Source: Brevundimonas sp. (lineage in GTDB: Bacteria; Pseudomonadota; Alphaproteobacteria; Caulobacterales; Caulobacteraceae). Taken from it: a stretch of DNA of 57,106 nt. Below the pieces are notes generated by a model that was not told where the DNA came from, ran no database searches, and saw only the letters and a program-made list of their open reading frames with translations. The first letter of the stretch is position 1, and every line of letters begins with the position of its first letter. The stretch is from assembly GCF_016463295.1 (NCBI RefSeq), contig NZ_JAEMRO010000010.1, positions 1 to 57,106 of the forward strand, in the 5' to 3' direction. The translations under genes and the position numbers were made by a program. This document shows, piece after piece, positions 52,217-57,106 of this stretch.

Positions 52217-54316
52217 CACTTCCTTCGCCTTAAGCCGATAGGCATGCAGCAGCGGCTCCGTATAGCCGTTCGGCTGATTGACGCCTTCAAACACCAGGGC
52301 GCGCGCGGCCTGGAAAGCCAGGCCGGCGTCGGGGTTGGCGGCCATCGGGCGGTAGAGTGGGTCGCCCGCATTCTGTGCATCGACCTTGGCCGCCATGCGC
52401 AGCAGCGCCGCCTCGACCTGATCGCGCGTGCACACGCCGTGCAACAGCCAGTTCGCCATGTGCTGGGACGAAATCCGCAGCGTCGCGCGGTCCTCCATCA
52501 GGCCAATGTCGTGGATATCGGGCACCTTGGAACAGCCGACACCCTGGTCGATCCAGCGCACGACATAGCCAAGCAGGCCCTGGGCATTGTTGTCCAGTTC
52601 CTCGGTGACCTCGGCCTCCGACCAGTTCCGGCCCTCAGCCAGCGGCGGCGTCAGCAGCAGGTCCAGGTCGGGCGTCTGACGGGTCGCGATCTCCTCACGC
52701 AGGGCGAACACATCCGTCTGATGATAATGAAGGGCATGCAGGGTCGCGGCCGTGGGTGACGGCACCCAGGCGGTATTGGCCCCTGTCCTGGGATGCGCCG
52801 CCTTCTGGTCCAGCATGTCGGCCATGCGGTCGGGCGCCGCCCACATGCCCTTGCCGATCTGGGCGCGTCCGGACAGCCCGTGCTTCAGGCCGATGGCGAC
52901 ATTGCGCGCCTCATAGGCCGCGATCCAGGCGGCGGACTTGATGTCACCCTTTCGCACCACCGGGCCGTACTGCATGGCGGTGTGTATCTCGTCGCCCGTC
53001 CGGTCCAGAAAGCCCGTGTTGATGAAGACGATCCGGTCCTTCACCGCATGGATGCAGGCGGCCAGATTGGCGGAGGTGCGACGCTCCTCGTCCATCACCC
53101 CGACCTTGATCGTGTGGCGCGGGACGCCGATCAAATCCTCGACTGCATCGAACAGCCGGTCGGTGAAGGCGGCCTCCTCCGGCCCATGCATCTTGGGTTT
53201 GACAATATAGATCGAGCCGGCCCGGCTGTTGCGGAACGCCCCCTGCCCCTTCAGATCGTGCAGGGCGATCAGGCTGGTGACGATGGCGTCCAGCACGCCC
53301 TCGGGAGCCTCGCTGCCATCGGCCAGACGCACCGCCGGCGTCGACATCAGATGGCCGACGTTGCGTACGAACAGCAGGGCCCGGCCCGGCAGGGTCACGG
53401 TCGAGCCGTCCGGTGCCGTGAAGACGCGGTCTGGGTTCAGCGCCCGCGTCATCGACCGACCGCCCTTGTCGAAGGTCTCGACCAGATCGCCCTTCATCAG
53501 GCCCAGCCAGTTGCGATAGGCCGCGACCTTGTCGGCGGCGTCGACGGCCGCGACTGAGTCCTCCAGATCCACGATGGTCGACAGGGCGGATTCCAGGATG
53601 ACATCGGCGATGCCCGCCAGATCGGTCGCGCCGATCGGATGGGTCGGGTCGAACACCACCTCGATATGCAGGCCGTTGTGGCGGAACAGGCGGCCCCGTT
53701 CGCTGTGACCGACATATTGTTCCGGGTGGCGGATCGCGATGCCCTGGTGCGGATCGGTCAGATCGGCCCAGCGGCCTTCGGCCAGCGGCACGGCCTCATC
53801 AAGGAAGGCTTTCGCCCGGGCCACGACCCGTGCGCCCCGCGCCGCATCATAAGGGCCTGCGGGCGGCGTATCGCCCAGGGCATCGGTGCCATAGAGCGCA
53901 TCATACAGACTGCCCCACCGCGCATTGGCGGCATTGAGGACGAAGCGCGCGTTCAGGATCGGCACCACCAACTGTGGCCCGGCCAGGGTCGCCACCTCGG
54001 CATCGACATTCTGCGGATCGACGGTGAAGGCTTCCGGCTCCGGCACCAGATAGCCGATGTCGGTCAGAAATGCGCGCGAGGCTGCGACATCGTACGGCTG
54101 CCCGCGCCGCTCGCGGTTCCAATCATCGATGCGCTGCTGCAGGGCGTCGCGCACGGCGAGCAGTCGCCGATTCTCGGGTGCTGCCCAGCCGAACAGATCA
54201 GCCACGCCGGACCAGAAGCCTTCGGCCTCGATGCCCAGGCCGGGGAGCACTTCGCCCTCGATGAAGGCGGTCAGGGCGTCGTCGACCTGCAATCCAGCGC
54301 GTGACGTCATGGGCAT
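52184..54316 (-). CDS. glcB: Malate synthase G
   Basis: GlcB condenses glyoxylate with acetyl-CoA to malate. The 710-residue protein is of the long monomeric G type: an N-terminal clasp, a barrel core with [20 protein letters not shown], the catalytic region [17 protein letters not shown] and [17 protein letters not shown], and VGRGMWA-like [13 protein letters not shown] replaced here by [14 protein letters not shown], then a C-terminal plug with [19 protein letters not shown] start at ATG 54316, which has GGAGAG at eight bases; ATG 54310 is also possible. The last eight codons ([10 protein letters not shown] region) come from an inverted repeat rather than from the family sequence. No isocitrate lyase gene is in the window. 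Confidence 0.95.
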   Translation of the reverse strand: MPMTSRAGLQVDDALTAFIEGEVLPGLGIEAEGFWSGVADLFGWAAPENRRLLAVRDALQQRIDDWNRERRGQPYDVAASRAFLTDIGYLVPEPEAFTVDPQNVDAEVATLAGPQLVVPILNARFVLNAANARWGSLYDALYGTDALGDTPPAGPYDAARGARVVARAKAFLDEAVPLAEGRWADLTDPHQGIAIRHPEQYVGHSERGRLFRHNGLHIEVVFDPTHPIGATDLAGIADVILESALSTIVDLEDSVAAVDAADKVAAYRNWLGLMKGDLVETFDKGGRSMTRALNPDRVFTAPDGSTVTLPGRALLFVRNVGHLMSTPAVRLADGSEAPEGVLDAIVTSLIALHDLKGQGAFRNSRAGSIYIVKPKMHGPEEAAFTDRLFDAVEDLIGVPRHTIKVGVMDEERRTSANLAACIHAVKDRIVFINTGFLDRTGDEIHTAMQYGPVVRKGDIKSAAWIAAYEARNVAIGLKHGLSGRAQIGKGMWAAPDRMADMLDQKAAHPRTGANTAWVPSPTAATLHALHYHQTDVFALREEIATRQTPDLDLLLTPPLAEGRNWSEAEVTEELDNNAQGLLGYVVRWIDQGVGCSKVPDIHDIGLMEDRATLRISSQHMANWLLHGVCTRDQVEAALLRMAAKVDAQNAGDPLYRPMAANPDAGLAFQAARALVFEGVNQPNGYTEPLLHAYRLKAKEVGGSGQQATGN

Positions 54317-54446
54317 GGCAGGCTCTCCGATCCGAGCCTGTAACATTCCGTGATGACCCTGCGGAAGTCGAGCGGATTTTTGCGCCTGCGAAAGCCCCCG
54401 GCTGTCAGAAGTTCGAGCAATACGGCGTGACAGCCAGCCTGAGCGG

Positions 54447-55193
54447 CTAGACCTGACCTGTCATCCAGGGCGGTTCGGGCATGGAGCGGCGCGCTGCCGT
54501 CTGGGCGCGCGTCCACTGTTCGTGCAGGTCGGTGAAATAGGCGTCATCCTTGTCGATCCGCCGCTCGTCCCCGCTCAGATAGCCCCGCCGCAGGGTCAGC
54601 ATGTCGAAGGGCGAACCGACCCCGACATTGCATCGCATGGTCGTCGAAAAGGAGATCAGGCCCAGCTTGACCGCCGTGGCCAGGGGCGTGTCGGATGACA
54701 GGCCGCTTTGCAGAATGGGCTTGCCGTATTTCAGCTCGCCGATCTGCAGAAAAGGGGTGTCCAGGCCACACTCGATGAAATTGCCCTGGCTGTAGATCAG
54801 ATACAGCCCCATCTCGCCGCCCGCGATCTGGCCGCCCAACAGCATGGAGGCGGAGGTGTTCAGGCTGTCGGCCTCCATGGCCGGGGCGATGGACATGCGG
54901 GTTTCGCGCAGGGCGTGGCCCAGAAGCTGGGCGCAGCGAAACAGGCTGGGCGCTGTCTCCAGCGTCTCGAGCGGTTCTCCGACATGCAGATTGACCCCGT
55001 CGCGCACCATGGCCAGCGCCGTCTGGGTGACCGACAGATTGCCGGCGGTGCAGACGCCCAGCACCCGCTCGCCCGGCTGATTGACGACGTGCAGCTTCTT
55101 GTAGGACGAAATGTTGTCCACACCGGCATTGGTGCGGGTGTCGGCGATCATCGCCAGGCCTTCTTCGACCAGCATGCCTACGCAATAAGTCAC
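54447..55193 (-). CDS. Anbu (proteasome-type peptidase, ancestral beta subunit)
   Basis: The 248-residue product is a proteasome-type Ntn hydrolase of the Anbu group. It starts at GTG 55193 with M-T-Y-C-V-G; removal of Met exposes Thr2, the N-terminal nucleophile. Supporting residues are [13 protein letters not shown] with the Asp, YKKLHVV with the Lys, and a [19 protein letters not shown] strand typical of the fold. Anbu assembles as open-ring or helical oligomers in described structures, and its substrates are not known. It is the last gene of a four-gene cluster with transglutaminase-like, alpha-E and ATP-grasp genes, the conserved Anbu neighbourhood. Confidence 0.92.
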   Translation of the reverse strand: MTYCVGMLVEEGLAMIADTRTNAGVDNISSYKKLHVVNQPGERVLGVCTAGNLSVTQTALAMVRDGVNLHVGEPLETLETAPSLFRCAQLLGHALRETRMSIAPAMEADSLNTSASMLLGGQIAGGEMGLYLIYSQGNFIECGLDTPFLQIGELKYGKPILQSGLSSDTPLATAVKLGLISFSTTMRCNVGVGSPFDMLTLRRGYLSGDERRIDKDDAYFTDLHEQWTRAQTAARRSMPEPPWMTGQV

Positions 55194-55278
55194 CGGATCC
55201 CCGTCCTGCGACGCCCCAAAGTCGGCTGAGTGACACTAGCCGATTCGCGCGACCGTCATCCCCCTGTCACGCGATAGC

Positions 55279-56103
55279 CTATGCCTGCTGCTGGCCCTGT
55301 TGCATGTCGGCATCACGCACGGTCAGCTGCACCGCCAGTTTTTCGCCGCGTCCGCCATAGCTGGTGCCGCGCACGGGGGCGGCCCCCAGATAGTCCAGAC
55401 CCACGGCCACGCGCACATAGCGGTCGGTCGGACAGACGCCGTTGGCGGGATCAAAGCCGACCCAGCCGAAACCCTCGATCCAGGCCTCGGCCCAGGCATG
55501 GGCGGCCTCCTGATCCTCGCGGTCGCGGCGCAGGAAGTGGCCGGAGACATAGCGCGCCGGCACCCCCATCGAACGCGCGGCGGAGACGAAGACGTGGGCA
55601 TGATCCTGACAGACGCCGCGCCCCAGGGCCAGAACCTGGGCGGCTGTGTGGGTTGGCGTGGTCACCCCGACTTCGAAGGCGACCGAGCCATGGATGGCGG
55701 CCATCAGACGGTGCATCCGCTCCAGCGGCGGGTGCGCCTTGAATTCGGAGGCGAAGACCGCGATCAGCTTGTCCGGCTTGGTCAGGGGCGTGTCGCGTAA
55801 GTAGACGATGGGCGACAGCTGCTCATGGCCCGCGCGCACGACGCCGGCGGTATCGACCGTGGTCACCTCGCCCGTCACCCGCACCGTCAGGCTGCTGGTC
55901 GGCTGTTCGGTATAGAGGGCGTGGACGATGTTGCCGAAGGCGTCCTCGGACTGACGCAGGCGGGCGTCCACGTCGGTCTCGATCCGCCAGCCGCGCACGG
56001 TCTGGCTCTCGGACGTGCGCGGTGTCAGGCGCAGCGTCTGGATGATGAACCGCGCGGCGCGGTCGTAGGAATAGGTGGTGGAGTGGTCGATCCGGATACG
56101 CAT
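55279..56103 (-). CDS. Transglutaminase-like cysteine peptidase-fold protein
   Basis: The product of 274 residues has a bacterial transglutaminase N-terminal domain (about 1-100: MRIRIDHSTTYSYDRAARFI, QTLRLTPRTSESQTV) and a transglutaminase-like core. The catalytic triad is visible as Cys in LGRGVCQDHAHVFVSAARS, His in HAWAEAWIEGFGWVGFDPAN and the following Asp. Family members may act as peptidases or as amide-transfer enzymes. It lies nine bases downstream of the alpha-E gene and 85 bases before Anbu. Confidence 0.92.
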   Translation of the reverse strand: MRIRIDHSTTYSYDRAARFIIQTLRLTPRTSESQTVRGWRIETDVDARLRQSEDAFGNIVHALYTEQPTSSLTVRVTGEVTTVDTAGVVRAGHEQLSPIVYLRDTPLTKPDKLIAVFASEFKAHPPLERMHRLMAAIHGSVAFEVGVTTPTHTAAQVLALGRGVCQDHAHVFVSAARSMGVPARYVSGHFLRRDREDQEAAHAWAEAWIEGFGWVGFDPANGVCPTDRYVRVAVGLDYLGAAPVRGTSYGGRGEKLAVQLTVRDADMQQGQQQA

Positions 56104-56112
56104 GGGTCTGGA

Positions 56113-57045
56113 TCAGCTCAGATACTGGTCGGTGATGGCCTGACCCAGTCGGCCGTTCTCGTACAGGAACGACTGGATGTATTCGTGCAGGCCGGACTGG
56201 AAAATGGCGTCGATATTGGCCCCGTCGAAGGCGCGCATCCGCTCCTGCGCCAGCCGCTGGGCCGGGCCGCGACGGCCATAGTCGGATGACAGCCGCTCCA
56301 GATAGCGGACGATCGAGGCCTGGCAGCTGGCGAGCGACCGCGGCATCTGGCGGTTCAGCACCAGCAGGTCGGCCACCAGCCACGGCTTGACCGAGTCGCG
56401 ATAGACCCAGCGATAGGCCGTCAGGGCCGAGACCTCCCGCAGCAGGGTAGTCCACTGGAAATAGTCGAGCTGGCCACCGACCCGTTCGCCTTCGGGCAGC
56501 AGCAGGTGGTATTTGACGTCCAGCAGACGGGCGGTGTTGTCGGCCCGCTCGATCGCCGCGCCCAGCCGCAGGAAGTAGTAGGCGTCGCCGCGCAGCATGG
56601 TGCGACTGGTCGCGCCCTCGACCGACAGGGTGACGGTCTTCACCCATTCCAGAAAATGCACGAAGTCGTCGCGGCGCGTCGGCTGGCCCTGGTCGGCCAG
56701 ACCGTTCCAGGCCCCGTTGATCGCCTCCCACAGCTCAACCGTCAGGGCCGTGCGGACCGAACGCGCATTGGTGCGCGCGCGGGTGATGCAGGAGGTGATG
56801 GAGGACGAGTTCAGCGTCGAAAACGCCAGGAACTCCCGCACCGACTTTTCGGTCGGCGAACGGCCCAGCGCCTTGGGCGCTCCGGCAGAGGCCAGCGCGC
56901 TGGCCCAAACGGTTTCGGCGTCGCCATCGCCGCGCGTTGGAATGGCGGCGAGGCGCAGCGTGGCCTCCAGAATGCGGGCGAGAAAGTCCGCCCGCTCGAT
57001 ATAGCGGCCGGTCCAGTACAGGCTGTCTGCGGTTCTCGAGAGCAT
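56113..57045 (-). CDS. Alpha-E domain protein (DUF403)
   Basis: The 310-residue all-helical protein matches the alpha-E family: MLSRTADSLYWTGRYIERAD at the start, with repeated charged helices, NARSVRTALTVELWEAINGAW and AAIERADNTARLLDVKYHLL. The role is not established; it is nearly always encoded with the circularly permuted ATP-grasp protein and often with a transglutaminase-like gene, which suggests a shared peptide-modifying pathway. Its ATG overlaps the stop of the ATP-grasp gene by four bases or less (57045-57047), so they are coupled. Confidence 0.92.
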   Translation of the reverse strand: MLSRTADSLYWTGRYIERADFLARILEATLRLAAIPTRGDGDAETVWASALASAGAPKALGRSPTEKSVREFLAFSTLNSSSITSCITRARTNARSVRTALTVELWEAINGAWNGLADQGQPTRRDDFVHFLEWVKTVTLSVEGATSRTMLRGDAYYFLRLGAAIERADNTARLLDVKYHLLLPEGERVGGQLDYFQWTTLLREVSALTAYRWVYRDSVKPWLVADLLVLNRQMPRSLASCQASIVRYLERLSSDYGRRGPAQRLAQERMRAFDGANIDAIFQSGLHEYIQSFLYENGRLGQAITDQYLS

Positions 57046-57106
57046 CAGACGTCCAGCACCCAGGTGTCCTTGGTTCCGCCGCCCTGGCTGGAGTTGACCA
57101 CCAGCG
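57045..57106 (-). CDS. Circularly permuted ATP-grasp protein, C-terminal fragment
   Basis: Only the last 20 codons lie in the window. They read LVVNSSQGGGTKDTWVLDV and then TGA, which is the characteristic end of the circularly permuted type 2 ATP-grasp proteins (DUF404/DUF407) found with alpha-E genes. The stop overlaps the alpha-E start. The rest of the gene lies beyond the right edge. Confidence 0.8.
   Translation of the reverse strand, partial: LVVNSSQGGGTKDTWVLDV

Overview
The window looks like chromosomal DNA of a GC-rich alphaproteobacterium of the Caulobacteraceae, most probably Brevundimonas or a close relative. This is an inference. It rests on base composition, a large TonB-dependent receptor, a PrtD/RsaD-type export pair, HWE-type signalling, GANTC sites and a perfect CtrA-type TTAA-N7-TTAA box near dnaG, and two perfect GGAAC-N16-CGTT motifs, the promoter type read by the alphaproteobacterial general stress sigma factor EcfG. 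I see no rRNA, tRNA, CRISPR array, prophage or insertion sequence. About 57 protein genes can be supported, two of them cut by the window ends.

Layout. 0-7.6 kb: a TrmJ-like tRNA methyltransferase and an exported S1/P1 nuclease, a 3D-domain protein, an Mpo1-like membrane protein, a HxlR regulator divergent from a VOC/AHSA1/PhnB/DUF1428 cluster that carries two copies of a covarying hairpin repeat, an extensin-like lipoprotein and a small lipoprotein. 7.6-11.7 kb: rpoD and dnaG, preceded by a dense regulatory region. 12-24.7 kb: carA, an APC permease, an SDR enzyme, a HAD hydrolase, a TonB-dependent receptor, an RraB-like protein, carB, and a Tat-exported protease-like protein with a PDZ domain. 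24.7-30.4 kb: a dicarboxylate-type symporter, a GST, greA overlapping an ELM1-family gene, small membrane proteins, trxB.

30.4-39.5 kb is a signalling and envelope-stress block. A minus-strand run holds a SleB-type cell wall hydrolase, a GAF-PAS HWE histidine kinase, a single-domain response regulator and a BLUF blue-light sensor. Next come dps, a membrane hybrid histidine kinase with a perfect EcfG-type promoter, a DUF6481 protein, a glycine-zipper lipoprotein with a second EcfG-type promoter, and a second SleB-type hydrolase. 39.5-44 kb: the de novo NAD genes nadA, an M50 site-2 protease, nadB and nadC, preceded by a strong palindrome that may be an operator.

44-57 kb: two small exported proteins; an ogt/ada pair in which the Ada-AlkA fusion has lost the middle of its glycosylase domain; a PadR regulator with a HAAS-type membrane protein behind a long palindrome; a type I secretion ABC transporter and adaptor; malate synthase G, whose 3' end is formed by a repeat; and the four-gene Anbu peptidase cluster (ATP-grasp, alpha-E, transglutaminase-like, Anbu).

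The points most worth following up are the BLUF/HWE module with its nearby stress promoters, the dnaG upstream region, the covarying hairpin pair, the gutted Ada-AlkA protein, the nad operon palindrome with its embedded protease, and the Anbu cluster. All functional calls come from reading motifs by eye. No database search was run.
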